This document shows, piece by piece, positions 23,299 through 32,368 of a stretch of 64,000 nucleotides of DNA. Made by a program: the position numbers and the translations under genes. The DNA lies in the NCBI GenBank assembly GCA_017962965.1, contig JAGCUI010000026.1, positions 62,001-126,000 on the forward strand. Direction: 5' to 3'. The number at the start of each line of letters is the position of its first letter. Positions within the stretch are counted from its first letter, which is position 1. The notes beneath the pieces are model-generated. The model worked only from the letters and a program-made list of their open reading frames with translations, was not told where the DNA came from and searched no databases. This stretch comes from Treponema sp. (lineage in GTDB: Bacteria; Spirochaetota; Spirochaetia; Treponematales; Treponemataceae).

Positions 23299-24021
23299 TT
23301 AAATCCCAAAATTATACTTTTTTCCATTATATTCAAACTCCAAGCCGCATGCTTCAAACAAAAATTCTTCGTTTTCGGTAGCGTACGGGTTATAAACCTT
23401 ATCACCTATTATCGGAAGTCCGCACCAGGCTAAATGGCATCTAACCTGATGTTTAAACCCTTGTGTTATTGAGCATATTACTTCTACATTTTCTTCTGTT
23501 GTTTTAAGAATTTTTATATTTGTTTTATAAAGCTTTAATTTACCGATTTTTTTTAAAATTGTTTTAGAAGCATTTTGGAGCACCGGGCGCACTTCTTTAT
23601 TTCCTTTACCAAAATAGCGGAAATAAGACTCAACACCAAACTCTTCCCCTTCTTTTATCGTTGAAAACCGGCCGCATTCTGGAAAGCCTTCCCCATGGTT
23701 TTTAAGAACAGCACAGTTCGCACGGTAATATTTAATAAAATTATTCGAGTGCTGTTCTTCTAAAAGCTTGTCATAAAACTCCTGTTCAGTCGCAATTAAA
23801 AGAAGGCCGCTTGTTGCAGTATCGATTCTGTGTAAAAGTCCAGCTTCAATTTCTTTTTTTCCATGAACGTTTTTAATCTCAGGGAAAAGCTCAATTGCTT
23901 GAAAAAGTGCATTATCTTTATCCTGGGCACTTAATGGAGCCGAAGCAAGTCCACTAGGTTTATAAATTACAACAAAAGGCTTTGAGTTATCCGGTGCACT
24001 TATTATTCTGATTTTTTCCAA
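23299..24021 (-). CDS. RluA-family pseudouridine synthase
   Basis: 240 aa. The catalytic aspartate is in LLHRIDTATSGLLL, followed by the family's FKHQVRCHLAWCGLPIIGD, the equivalent of the usual HQIRVH segment. It isomerises uridine in rRNA or tRNA; the exact target cannot be read from sequence. It lacks an S4 domain, so it is the short type. The start at 24021 overlaps the end of the upstream pseudouridine synthase gene by 19 bases, and it is the last member of a long minus-strand gene string. It converges with tRNA-Leu. Confidence 0.88.
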   Translation of the reverse strand: MEKIRIISAPDNSKPFVVIYKPSGLASAPLSAQDKDNALFQAIELFPEIKNVHGKKEIEAGLLHRIDTATSGLLLIATEQEFYDKLLEEQHSNNFIKYYRANCAVLKNHGEGFPECGRFSTIKEGEEFGVESYFRYFGKGNKEVRPVLQNASKTILKKIGKLKLYKTNIKILKTTEENVEVICSITQGFKHQVRCHLAWCGLPIIGDKVYNPYATENEEFLFEACGLEFEYNGKKYNFGI

Positions 24022-24986
24022 ACCGGTACCTCTTTTTTATATTTTGCCTTTAATGCTTTTTCAATTTTTTGAAAACGGGCTGGAACTTTGGTTTTAAAAG
24101 CTGTTAATTTTGTATCGCCTGGAAGTCTTATTTTCATAAAAAAAGAATGAAGCATAAGAGTTGCATCCGGAAATTCAGCATTTTGTTTTGAATAAATTGA
24201 ATCTCCAAGAATAGGGCAACCAAGATATTTCATATGAACCCTTATCTGGTGTGTTCTTCCGGTTTTAATTCTAACTCTCATTAAAGAAAAGTTTCCGTAC
24301 TGCGCAATACAGTGATAAATTGTTCTTGCAAACTTTCCGTCATCCGTATCATCCACAGCCTTAAAGCGATGGCGGTTTTTTGGGTCTCGTATTATCTGAG
24401 TTCTTATATCACCTGCTGCATATTTAGGTCATCCCTGACAGATACAGATATATTCTTTCTGAATCGTTCGGTCTTTAAACTGCTTTTGAAGCCATTCTTC
24501 ACTGTCGCGGTTTTTGGCTGTAATAATAATCCCAGAAGTTTCTTTATCAAGACGGTGAACAATGCCTGGTCTTCTTCGCTCTAAAATTTCCGAAGCTGTA
24601 CCCTCTTTTAAAGTTTCAAAAGCCTCTCTTCCCCAGTGAAATAAAAGTGCGTTTACTAAAGTATGCTCCCAGTTTCCGCAGGCCGGATGAGTTACCATTC
24701 CCTGTTTTTTATTTACAACAGTTACATTTTCATCTTCGTAAACAATATCAAGCGGGATATTTTCAGGTTCAATGTTATCAGGAATATTATCTTCCCACTG
24801 AATGTCAATCTGATCTCCGGCTTTTAATTTTTGAGAAAGCTTTGCCTTTTTAGCATTGATTAAAATTTCTGTTACACCGCTTTTTAATTTGGAACGGTTC
24901 ATTCCATCGGGTAAAGAAGCAATAAATTTATCGAGGCGTTCGTTTTTTTCGTAATCCTTTGGAACTTTTACACTAAAAAATGGCAT
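24003..24986 (-). pseudogene. RluD-type pseudouridine synthase interrupted by an in-frame TGA
   Basis: The N-terminal part (24986-24432) has an S4-like domain (NERLDKFIASLPDGMNRSKL) and the catalytic HRLDKETSG. After EYICICQG comes TGA at 24431-24429. The same frame then continues with PKYAAGDIRTQIIRDPKN, RVRIKTGRTHQIRVHMKYLG and a normal C-terminus to 24003. Both sides are well conserved and no base is gained or lost, so one substitution (for example CGA or AGA to TGA) explains it. It could be a recent nonsense mutation, programmed readthrough (TGA followed by C is a leaky context) or a sequence error. Selenocysteine is unlikely: no clear SECIS hairpin follows and the family has no known selenoproteins. 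Confidence 0.8.
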
Positions 24987-25448
24987 TTACTCTTCCGTTG
25001 GAGGTTCAGCCTGCTTTTCCGGCGGCGGGTTTAAACTTTCAGGCATAACATAAACATCCTGTACCGTATTCGCCTGTGCTTTATCTCTCTTAATTTTATT
25101 TATAATATAATCGGTAATTGCAATACAAACGCAGATTGTAAAGGACGTTACAATAATTCCTATAATTTCACCCTGGCTGTAATTCGACATTGCCATAAAA
25201 GGATTAGGAAAAGCGCCCGAAAATCCGTTCATTCCCCACTGAATTCCTGAATAAATAATGATTGTATCAAGTGTAATAAAAGGCATAGCTCCAAAAGTAA
25301 TGATTTCAAAGCGTCTTAAATCAAGCTGCCACTGTTCAAACTCAGTATCCTCGTATGGCTTTGGAGTTGTATCTGAGGTTTGGGCAAAGCAGGAAAGAGA
25401 CTTAAAAATTAAAACTAAAATAAATAAATATTTGAGCCCTTTTTTCAT
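24987..25448 (-). CDS. Small membrane protein of unknown function
   Basis: 153 aa. A signal peptide (LKYLFILVLIFKSLSCFAQ) is followed by a soluble acidic stretch, a hydrophobic segment near ITFGAMPFITLDTIIIY, a transmembrane helix at about 95-115 (IIGIIVTSFTICVCIAITDY) and a Pro/Glu-rich C-terminal tail. Its stop codon directly abuts the ATG of the interrupted pseudouridine synthase, and its own start overlaps the end of yggS, so it belongs to the same operon. I do not recognise a family. Confidence 0.7.
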   Translation of the reverse strand: MKKGLKYLFILVLIFKSLSCFAQTSDTTPKPYEDTEFEQWQLDLRRFEIITFGAMPFITLDTIIIYSGIQWGMNGFSGAFPNPFMAMSNYSQGEIIGIIVTSFTICVCIAITDYIINKIKRDKAQANTVQDVYVMPESLNPPPEKQAEPPTEE

Positions 25449-26155
25449 TATTTTGAATAATCCCTCTCTCCAAAAATTGCAGTTCCTACCCTAACCAAAG
25501 TTGAACCTTCTTCTATTGCAATTTTAAAATCACCCGACATTCCCATAGAAAGTTCATTTAAATCAAACTGGCTAAATTCTTTGGATAATTTTTCTTTTAA
25601 TTCACGTAAGGTTATAAATGATTTTCTTATTAATTTTTCGTCCTTTGTAAAAGGTGCCATTGTCATAAAACCTGCTGGAATTACGTGAGGAAAATCACCA
25701 TTGGCACAAAGCTCAAGTGTATTTCTTACAGCAATTTCATCAGGAAAGCCTGATTTTGATTCTTCGCCTGTATGAACTTCGAACAAAACCTTTATTGATT
25801 TTTCTATTTTAGCACACTGCTTTTCAATTTCCTTTAATAAATCTATTCTGTCTACCGATTCAATGCAGGATGCAATCTGTACTGCATGCTTTACCTTATT
25901 AGACTGAAGCTGACCTATCATGTGTAATTCAACATTTTTATACTGTTCAAATATCGGTGGAAATTTTGCAGCTGCTTCCTGAACACGGTTTTCTCCGAAC
26001 AAAAACTGTCCGGCATTTATAGCCTGGATTACAGCGTCTCCCGGATGAAATTTACTTACAGCCATTAATTTTACGCTGCCTTCTTTTCTTCCGCTTGCTT
26101 TTTCTGCGTCTCTGATTTGTTTTTTTATATTATCAAGATTTTCTGCTACACTCAT
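25448..26155 (-). CDS. PLP homeostasis protein of the YggS family
   Basis: 235-aa single-domain PLP-binding protein with the fold of alanine racemase's barrel. The PLP lysine is in LMAVSKFHPGD (about residue 35), and FGENRVQE, HMIGQLQSNK and the C-terminal SMGMSGDFKIAIEEGSTLVR are diagnostic. Family members keep free PLP low and affect amino-acid pools; no catalytic reaction is established. It overlaps ksgA by four bases (ATGA) upstream and the membrane protein gene by one base downstream. Confidence 0.95.
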   Translation of the reverse strand: MSVAENLDNIKKQIRDAEKASGRKEGSVKLMAVSKFHPGDAVIQAINAGQFLFGENRVQEAAAKFPPIFEQYKNVELHMIGQLQSNKVKHAVQIASCIESVDRIDLLKEIEKQCAKIEKSIKVLFEVHTGEESKSGFPDEIAVRNTLELCANGDFPHVIPAGFMTMAPFTKDEKLIRKSFITLRELKEKLSKEFSQFDLNELSMGMSGDFKIAIEEGSTLVRVGTAIFGERDYSK

Positions 26156-27030
26156 GAGTTTTGTCCTTCTTTAATTATATCACTTAATCTGAGCATCTGG
26201 TCAATTGTTATAACCTCTGCCCTTTTCATTGGATCTATATCAGCCTTTTTAAGATAATCAAGAGCCAAATCATTATTCTTTAAATATATTGAAAGATTGT
26301 TTCTAACAGTTTTTCTTCTTGAAGAAAATAAAGCGCGTTCTATCTTCATAAAAAGTAAAGGATCCTTACAGCACGGGAAATCCTCTTTTTTAGTCATCAA
26401 AACCGCTCTTGAATCAACATTTGGTTTTGGCCAGAAGTTTGCACCACTTAAATCCAAAAATGGTTTTACATCATAAGCCCACTGGCATAAAACAGAAAAA
26501 GATGAATAATCCTCGCTTCCAGGCTTTGCACACATTCTAACTGCAACTTCCTTCTGGATTGTAAAAACACATTTATCAAAGCGAACGTTATTTTCGATTG
26601 TATCTGCAATAATTGTAGCAGCAATATTATAAGGAAGGTTTCCAAAAAAGCGATCAGGGGTTCCGTTTTCATCCTTGTATTTTTTCCAGGTTTTAAGAAC
26701 ATCACCTTCTACAAGATTAAATTTTCCTTTATCTGAATAATCGCTAAAAAATTCCTGAACTAATTTTGCAAAGCCCTTGTCTATTTCAAAGCTTGTTAGC
26801 TTAGCCCCACGTCTTAAAATTTCATCTGTCATAGCCCCAAGGCCCGGTCCAACTTCCCAGACTGTGGAGTTTTCGTTTATATCAAGATTATCTATGAGTT
26901 TTACACGAGCATCGTTATTGATTAAAAAATTCTGTCCGAATTTTTTCTGCATAGAAAAGCCATGAGAATCTAAAATCTGTTTTAAATCTGTTGCTGAATT
27001 GTAATCAGGATGCTTCAATTTATTCTCCAC
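26152..27030 (-). CDS. ksgA: 16S rRNA dimethyladenosine transferase
   Basis: SAM-dependent enzyme that dimethylates two adjacent adenosines near the 3' end of 16S rRNA during small-subunit maturation. 292 aa. The SAM motif WEVGPGLGAMTDEIL is at about residue 60 and the catalytic NLPYNIA at about 126, with a helical C-terminal domain (FSSRRKTVRNNLS). Its start overlaps the end of comEC and its end overlaps yggS, showing tight operon packing. Confidence 0.95.
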   Translation of the reverse strand: MENKLKHPDYNSATDLKQILDSHGFSMQKKFGQNFLINNDARVKLIDNLDINENSTVWEVGPGLGAMTDEILRRGAKLTSFEIDKGFAKLVQEFFSDYSDKGKFNLVEGDVLKTWKKYKDENGTPDRFFGNLPYNIAATIIADTIENNVRFDKCVFTIQKEVAVRMCAKPGSEDYSSFSVLCQWAYDVKPFLDLSGANFWPKPNVDSRAVLMTKKEDFPCCKDPLLFMKIERALFSSRRKTVRNNLSIYLKNNDLALDYLKKADIDPMKRAEVITIDQMLRLSDIIKEGQNS

Positions 27031-28271
27031 AAAGGTACCTTTGAAAAAGCAAGTACTAAATATTTAATTATAGTATACAAAAAATTCATAAAAATTCCAC
27101 TATAAGCAGAAATAAACGGAAAGATTAAACTTATGATAATAAGAGCAAGGCCTATATAAATAAAAATTGTGATTAAAGGAGAAACTATAGTTGTGGCTAT
27201 TATACCAATGGGACTAAAAGATCCGAAGGTTTTTAAACTCACTGGCGCTGTAAAAATCTGAGCCCCGGTAGAAGCAGAAAGCGACGCGGAAAAATAATCT
27301 GGGAGGATTTTGGAATAAAACTTTTTGAGCGGCGCGGAAAAGATGAGGATTCCGGCCAGGGCGGCGTATGAAAGGATGAGGCCTGTATTGAATAAATCGT
27401 ATGGAAAGATGTTTATCTGAATTAAATAACTTACGCACAAAATTAAAAGCATATCAGGGTTTTCTGCATCACTTATGCTTGCAAATAAAGTAAGCATGCT
27501 GCATAAATAGGCACGGAATAAGCTTGGAGAAAGACCTGCAAACCAAACAAAAAAGAACAGGGCAAAAATCCTTATTATAAAAGAAAGCCTTTTTCTCTTA
27601 GTTTTTTTTCCTATAAACATTGCAATCCCGCTGAACATAGATAAATGCATACCGGAAAGTGCTAAAATATGAGCAAGTCCTGCATTTCTAAAGCTTTGAG
27701 TAACGCTGTCTTCCGTATATTCCTTGGCTCCGCTTAATAAAGCAAGTAAAAGCCCGCCTGCCTTACCCCAGCTGTACATAAGTCTTTTAAACTCCAAGCG
27801 GCACAAAGCCCTGAACCGTGCAAATCCACCTGTAAAAGTCTTATCCCAAAAGCAATCGGTACATTCAGTTACATAAAAAACATTGTTTTTAAAAGACCCT
27901 TTAAATGAATAGTTTCCCCCGCTTTCAAATAAATAATTATTTTTTGTCCTTGAGCTTGAATAAAGCTTTCCCGGAAAAAATGCTTCTACAAGATTACTTG
28001 GAATCATTACATTCATTTTACCGTAAGAGGAAGAAGAAATATTATTTTCAAATCCGATTTTTTTAACATTCAAAAGCGCTCTGTAGTATTTTTTAGATGA
28101 GTTTTTTACAGGCGAATTATCAAGCTCTCCATAGACAAAATTGATTTTAGAACTGTCGTAAAAAGAATAAAACCTTTGTTCAACATCAATCTTAAAAAGA
28201 CCTGAATAAAAAATGAGGATACATAAAACTACAGATAAAAAAATCGGATTTTTTAGATAATCTTTTACCAC
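27015..28271 (-). CDS. ComEC/Rec2-like membrane protein without nuclease domain
   Basis: 418 aa. Begins with a transmembrane helix, then a DUF4131-type beta domain (about 30-135), then many transmembrane helices around the competence-domain signature HILALSGMHLSMFSGI (about 200-215). ComEC proteins form the inner-membrane channel for DNA uptake. This one ends after the membrane part and lacks the C-terminal metallo-beta-lactamase domain that degrades the non-transported strand in larger versions. No other competence genes are visible here, so DNA uptake is inferred only from the family. It overlaps ksgA by 16 bases and the HEAT-like gene by seven. Confidence 0.85.
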   Translation of the reverse strand: MVKDYLKNPIFLSVVLCILIFYSGLFKIDVEQRFYSFYDSSKINFVYGELDNSPVKNSSKKYYRALLNVKKIGFENNISSSSYGKMNVMIPSNLVEAFFPGKLYSSSRTKNNYLFESGGNYSFKGSFKNNVFYVTECTDCFWDKTFTGGFARFRALCRLEFKRLMYSWGKAGGLLLALLSGAKEYTEDSVTQSFRNAGLAHILALSGMHLSMFSGIAMFIGKKTKRKRLSFIIRIFALFFFVWFAGLSPSLFRAYLCSMLTLFASISDAENPDMLLILCVSYLIQINIFPYDLFNTGLILSYAALAGILIFSAPLKKFYSKILPDYFSASLSASTGAQIFTAPVSLKTFGSFSPIGIIATTIVSPLITIFIYIGLALIIISLIFPFISAYSGIFMNFLYTIIKYLVLAFSKVPLWRIN

Positions 28272-29431
28272 TTAAGTCCTGCCAGTGCATTACGTGCAGC
28301 CGACAGAATAGCTTCCGGATAATCGATATATGTTACAGCAAGCAAAGAGTCAAAAGCTGTTTTATCGCCGATTGCACCTAATGTGTTAATAACGGCAATA
28401 ACTATAGCAGGAGAAACTTCGCGTTCGTTTTCAGTCATTTCGTTCATTTCTTCAAGATAGTCAATCAGGTAACTTACAGAATCCATAGGAGCAAGAATAC
28501 CGGTTGAATCAATCACTTCGATGAACTGTTCTTCAGAAATTAAACCTTCTGTATACTCTTTCTTCGCAACTTTAAAGAAAGCAAGCACACTCGAAGACGC
28601 TCTTGTACATTTATTATCTTTTAAAATCTTCAAAGAACCCAGCTGAATCTTCACAACTTCGTCTTTTCTGCTAACAGTATTGCCTGCTATTAATATAGAC
28701 TCATTTAGAAGATTTTCTGCAATTTCTGAGATATAATTTTGAGAAATTTTTTCATTTTTTAAGATTAAACCATAAATTTTGGAAATCTGGTTAATATCTT
28801 TGGTGTGAATTATCTGTAAAACCTCATTCATAGAAGCTGGAATAAGGCTGATTAAAGTCTGTTCAAGCTCTTCTTTATAGGTGCTAAAATGATTATCGTT
28901 GTAGCATTTATAAAGAATTGTAAAGGAATTATTATCCCCGATATAACCTAATACACCAATAATGGATTTTAAAAGATTTACATCGGTATAATAGCTTTCG
29001 GAAGAAGACATGTATGTATTTAATTTAAGTGTTAATGGCTCAACCGGAAGATAATTTTTTAATGTAAGATATTTTGAAAGAACTGCAATTCTTACTGTAT
29101 TACTCTGAACTAAATCATAAATTTTTAAAAGCTGATTTGAAATTTCTTCTTTCTCTGATTCTGTTTTTCCCTGACCGTAATCATTTGGTAAAGAAAGAAT
29201 GGCTGCAAGGGCAAGACCTTCCAAATCACGATCTTCACCAAGATATTCAGCATTTTTAATTACAAACTGAATTGCTTCATTAGTGAGCCAGAGTCGTTCT
29301 TTATCTGAAGCATCCATTACTGCTGTGGTTTTATCTGCAATATTTCCCTTGATAAATTTATTCTGGAGACTCTGCGAAAAACAAAGAGAACAACAAATAA
29401 ATAATAAAGTTCGTAATAAAAATTTTCTCAT
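28265..29431 (-). CDS. Secreted protein with possible HEAT-like helical repeats
   Basis: 388 aa with an N-terminal signal peptide (FLLRTLLFICCSLCFSQ). The rest is predicted almost wholly helical, with repeating units such as LLKSIIGVLGYIGDNNSFTI and AVINTLGAIGDKTAFDSLLA that resemble HEAT/Armadillo repeats, a protein-interaction scaffold. It is probably periplasmic. It sits between the PilZ gene (15 bases upstream) and comEC (overlap), so it is part of the long operon. No enzyme motif is recognised. Confidence 0.7.
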   Translation of the reverse strand: MRKFLLRTLLFICCSLCFSQSLQNKFIKGNIADKTTAVMDASDKERLWLTNEAIQFVIKNAEYLGEDRDLEGLALAAILSLPNDYGQGKTESEKEEISNQLLKIYDLVQSNTVRIAVLSKYLTLKNYLPVEPLTLKLNTYMSSSESYYTDVNLLKSIIGVLGYIGDNNSFTILYKCYNDNHFSTYKEELEQTLISLIPASMNEVLQIIHTKDINQISKIYGLILKNEKISQNYISEIAENLLNESILIAGNTVSRKDEVVKIQLGSLKILKDNKCTRASSSVLAFFKVAKKEYTEGLISEEQFIEVIDSTGILAPMDSVSYLIDYLEEMNEMTENEREVSPAIVIAVINTLGAIGDKTAFDSLLAVTYIDYPEAILSAARNALAGLKW

Positions 29432-29446
29432 AGTCGTATTCCTAAA

Positions 29447-30730
29447 TTATTCGTAATCATCAAACAGGTTCAATATTTCTTCAGGAGCGTTATCTGTCGG
29501 GAGCAATGCGTCTGCAGAAATCAATTTTTTAAGCTTTTTAATTCCTTCATCCGCAACTTCTGCCTGCTGATTTTGAGCTGCTATTTTTGCAGCCTCTTCA
29601 CTATTAGAAACGACGGCAGAAGGAATAGTAACATCAGTTTCGGTAAGATTTTTCTCAATTTTCTCCCCGTCTTCTGTAGTGCTTTCGTCGGCCTGTTTAT
29701 CTGCATCTGTTAAAGAAAGTGCATCGTAAACTTCCTTTTCTTCCTGAGGGAGCATATCGTAAACATATTTTAAAACTTCATTCTTCATGTTCTGCTCAAT
29801 GTGAATACATTCAAAATGAAGTAAAGACTGATTTGTTTCCTGATTATATTCAACAGTGCGAACCACACCGAACATAATTACCAAAAGATTCTGGATTGTA
29901 TACTGAAGCTTAATCTGAACATTTGCAGCACCCTTTCCACCGATACGGATTAAAGCACCAGATTCAGAAATATCCTCGAGTAAACATTTATAGCCGTCGT
30001 GAGTTTCCACTGCATTGTAATCAATCACTTCGCCCTTAATAATAAAAAGCTGGGCATTAATTTTACATTTTGCACGAACTGATTTACGTTTCTGAGTACG
30101 AACAAGGTTTGATGAATGCTTAAGCGAAAGGGATGATTCACCAATAAAAAGTCCGTGACCTTCTACAGTTGTATCAAAAACATATCTTGCATCACCCTTG
30201 CGCCATAAATAAACATTGATTACCTTTCCAACCCACTGTTCTGCAGTAATCGGAATTAAATCCTTCTGGCGTGGAACAGAGATAATAAGCTGACTTGCAG
30301 AGTTTAAAACCTCAGAAACAAATACACCCTTTCCAGGTAAAATAATTCTTAATTTCTGGCCTCTTTCAAGACTTCTTGTAGAATCCATACCCTTTTTTTC
30401 ATCGGATTCGTGCTGGAGTTTTGTTCTGTATTCAAAAAGCTTTGAAATAAGCTGCTGCATTTTAGGATCACCTGAATTACCGTCGGCAGAGGCTCTTGAG
30501 GTTAATTCAGACATACATCTTTGCAGCGAAGGAAGAGAGAAAAATAAGGAGGTTGGATTTTCCAGCTTGCACATAACGGCAACCTTCCAGAGCAGATTTA
30601 AGCTTGGAATTGAAAATTTGGAATCCAGTCCTGTGATATAAAAATTAATTTTTGTTTTAAATACAGAATATAATCCGCTTACTGCTATAACAATCAGCGC
30701 AAGGATTATGATTCCTACAAGTATATACAT
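29447..30730 (-). CDS. PilZ-domain c-di-GMP-binding membrane protein
   Basis: 427 aa. One N-terminal transmembrane helix, then a cytoplasmic region with a YcgR-like beta domain (about 120-200) and a PilZ domain. The c-di-GMP signatures are visible: RKSVR fits RxxxR in the linker, and EDISESGALIRIGG fits the D/NxSxxG motif. The C-terminal tail is acidic. The start at 30730 is preferred over the ATG at 30757 because GAGG lies seven bases before it and the helix begins there. Family proteins link c-di-GMP to motility. It heads the minus-strand string that runs to 23299 and is divergent from the CPBP gene. Confidence 0.85.
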   Translation of the reverse strand: MYILVGIIILALIVIAVSGLYSVFKTKINFYITGLDSKFSIPSLNLLWKVAVMCKLENPTSLFFSLPSLQRCMSELTSRASADGNSGDPKMQQLISKLFEYRTKLQHESDEKKGMDSTRSLERGQKLRIILPGKGVFVSEVLNSASQLIISVPRQKDLIPITAEQWVGKVINVYLWRKGDARYVFDTTVEGHGLFIGESSLSLKHSSNLVRTQKRKSVRAKCKINAQLFIIKGEVIDYNAVETHDGYKCLLEDISESGALIRIGGKGAANVQIKLQYTIQNLLVIMFGVVRTVEYNQETNQSLLHFECIHIEQNMKNEVLKYVYDMLPQEEKEVYDALSLTDADKQADESTTEDGEKIEKNLTETDVTIPSAVVSNSEEAAKIAAQNQQAEVADEGIKKLKKLISADALLPTDNAPEEILNLFDDYE

Positions 30731-30764
30731 TATATCCTCTATAAAGTATAATAACACAAATTCT

Positions 30765-31418
30765 ATGAAATTTCATTATTTTAAAGTAGATTTAACCGTT
30801 TTTCTTATCATTTTATTAATTTTGTTTTTTACCCTTTTTTGCGGCGATTTATTCCCTTTTTTAACAATTTTTCTTATAAAATACCGTTTTTATTTCTTAG
30901 TTTTCACCCTCATGGCAATCATTTATTTATACAGCCCTTTTCCAAAAAGAGAAAAACAGACTCTTAAATCCTTTTTTTTCTGCAGCATAATTCCGCTTCT
31001 TTTTTGTCTTGTAACAACCTTTAGTATAAACCTTTTACTTTCTTCAATTGCCTCTTACACAGGAATACAAAACAAGCAGATTTTTAATTACCCGGCTACT
31101 GCTTCTTCCTGGGCTAAAATTTTAATCCAGTTTCTTTTTATGGCTGTTTACGAAGAAATTACCTTCAGATTTTATCTTCCAGATATGATGAAGCACCTTG
31201 TATGCATTAAAAAAGAGAACAAATATTTAAAGCTTTTGTGTGAGATTTTTGCATGCCTTTTGTTTGCATTCGGGCATTTTTACATGGGTATTCTTGCAGT
31301 AATAAACGCACTTTTAGCACATATAATCTTCAGGATTGTTTACATCAAAACTGATAATATTTTAGTTACTACAACGGCTCACTTTATTTACAACACCATT
31401 TCTTTAACCTTGTTGTAG
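30765..31418 (+). CDS. CPBP-family intramembrane protease
   Basis: 217 aa with about six transmembrane helices. The CPBP/Abi catalytic pattern is present: EEITFRFYLP (EExxxR), FAFGHFYMG (FxxxH) and HFIYN near the C-terminus. Family members are CAAX-type or Rce1-like metalloproteases, some linked to bacteriocin immunity. The ATG at 30765 is preferred over 30708 because a TATAAT (30747-30752) lies between them and no Shine-Dalgarno is seen, implying a very short leader. Its 3' end overlaps the convergent gene by 31 bases. Confidence 0.8.
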   Translation: MKFHYFKVDLTVFLIILLILFFTLFCGDLFPFLTIFLIKYRFYFLVFTLMAIIYLYSPFPKREKQTLKSFFFCSIIPLLFCLVTTFSINLLLSSIASYTGIQNKQIFNYPATASSWAKILIQFLFMAVYEEITFRFYLPDMMKHLVCIKKENKYLKLLCEIFACLLFAFGHFYMGILAVINALLAHIIFRIVYIKTDNILVTTTAHFIYNTISLTLL

Positions 31419-32368
31419 GTCCAGGCGCTTATTTTACTCATAAACTTATATTTTTTGCTCTGCTGGGATAATGTGTATTCACCGATGATGTTGTAATCAT
31501 TGTCTGTATCCATTGAGTTATAAAAAGAAAGCTCACAAGTGTCTTTATTTCCAAAGATGATTTTTAATTTAAATTCGATATTACTCTGTTCAACGGTCTG
31601 AATCGGAAAACCGCCGTGTCTTAAATCCAAAAGCTTATCTGCAATATATTCAAAATCAGGGGTTTTTGAATCAAGAAGCTTATAGATATTAAAGTTAGAA
31701 ACAGAACCGTCTGAATCATAAACTGTATTACCAGAGCCTTCGTTTGAGCTTATATAAATCTGCTGGATGTCTTTAGCCTGCGGATTATTTAAAACAGTTC
31801 TGAAAATCATATATGGGTCTCCCCAGACTTGAATCGAAGAGCTTAAATATTTATCAAGAGATTCATCCATTTCGTAAACGATTGGTCTTAAAGGAGTCAT
31901 AAAATATCTTGAAGAAAAAGAAAAATCCTGCTTTCCAAAATAAAATTCAAAAGACTGGTCGGTATCCAAAAAATACTGAATGTGACATGCATCTGAGTTA
32001 TTAAAAAAGCCGAAAGTATCGTTTTTAGGGTCAAAATTGTCTGAAAATTTATACACACTGCGAAGAGTTGTAAAGTCATAAATAAATTCGTTTACCATTC
32101 CCTGATTGCAAGGAATAAAATTATTGGAGTTTTCAAGACGAGCCTGCCAGAAATCTCCTGTTTTAATAATTTCAAGAGTTTTTTTATTTACAGTGATTTT
32201 AAAGCTTGTGATTTTATCCTTGTATTTTTCGTTTATAAGCTCAGTTTTATAAAGCTCGCGCTTGTCATATTTTTTTTCTTTAATCTTAAAGGAAGCAATA
32301 TAAGAAACTAAAAGGAGGCAGATTACAATAAAAAGATAATGATTTAGTGTAAGTTTAAGCTTTTTCAT
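31388..32368 (-). CDS. DUF4340-like membrane-anchored protein
   Basis: 326 aa with one N-terminal transmembrane helix (HYLFIVICLLLVSYIASF) and an extracytoplasmic beta-rich body. The lay-out, with a short charged lead after the helix and repeated strands such as ITSFKITVNKKTLEIIKTGD, fits DUF4340-type proteins encoded beside Gld-type ABC systems. Its start overlaps the gldFG-like gene by 14 bases. The partnership with that transporter is inferred from position; the function is unknown. Confidence 0.65.
   Translation of the reverse strand: MKKLKLTLNHYLFIVICLLLVSYIASFKIKEKKYDKRELYKTELINEKYKDKITSFKITVNKKTLEIIKTGDFWQARLENSNNFIPCNQGMVNEFIYDFTTLRSVYKFSDNFDPKNDTFGFFNNSDACHIQYFLDTDQSFEFYFGKQDFSFSSRYFMTPLRPIVYEMDESLDKYLSSSIQVWGDPYMIFRTVLNNPQAKDIQQIYISSNEGSGNTVYDSDGSVSNFNIYKLLDSKTPDFEYIADKLLDLRHGGFPIQTVEQSNIEFKLKIIFGNKDTCELSFYNSMDTDNDYNIIGEYTLSQQSKKYKFMSKISAWTYNKVKEMVL

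Noticed and set aside
24380-24431. Selenocysteine at the in-frame TGA
   Set aside because: Only a 3-bp CCT/AGG and a 4-bp ATAT/ATAT pairing follow the TGA, no SECIS-like stem, and RluA/RluD enzymes are not known selenoproteins.
24312-24584. 90-codon plus-strand open frame
   Set aside because: It lies opposite the conserved pseudouridine synthase frame, has no Shine-Dalgarno and shows no protein-like conservation; it is a shadow.
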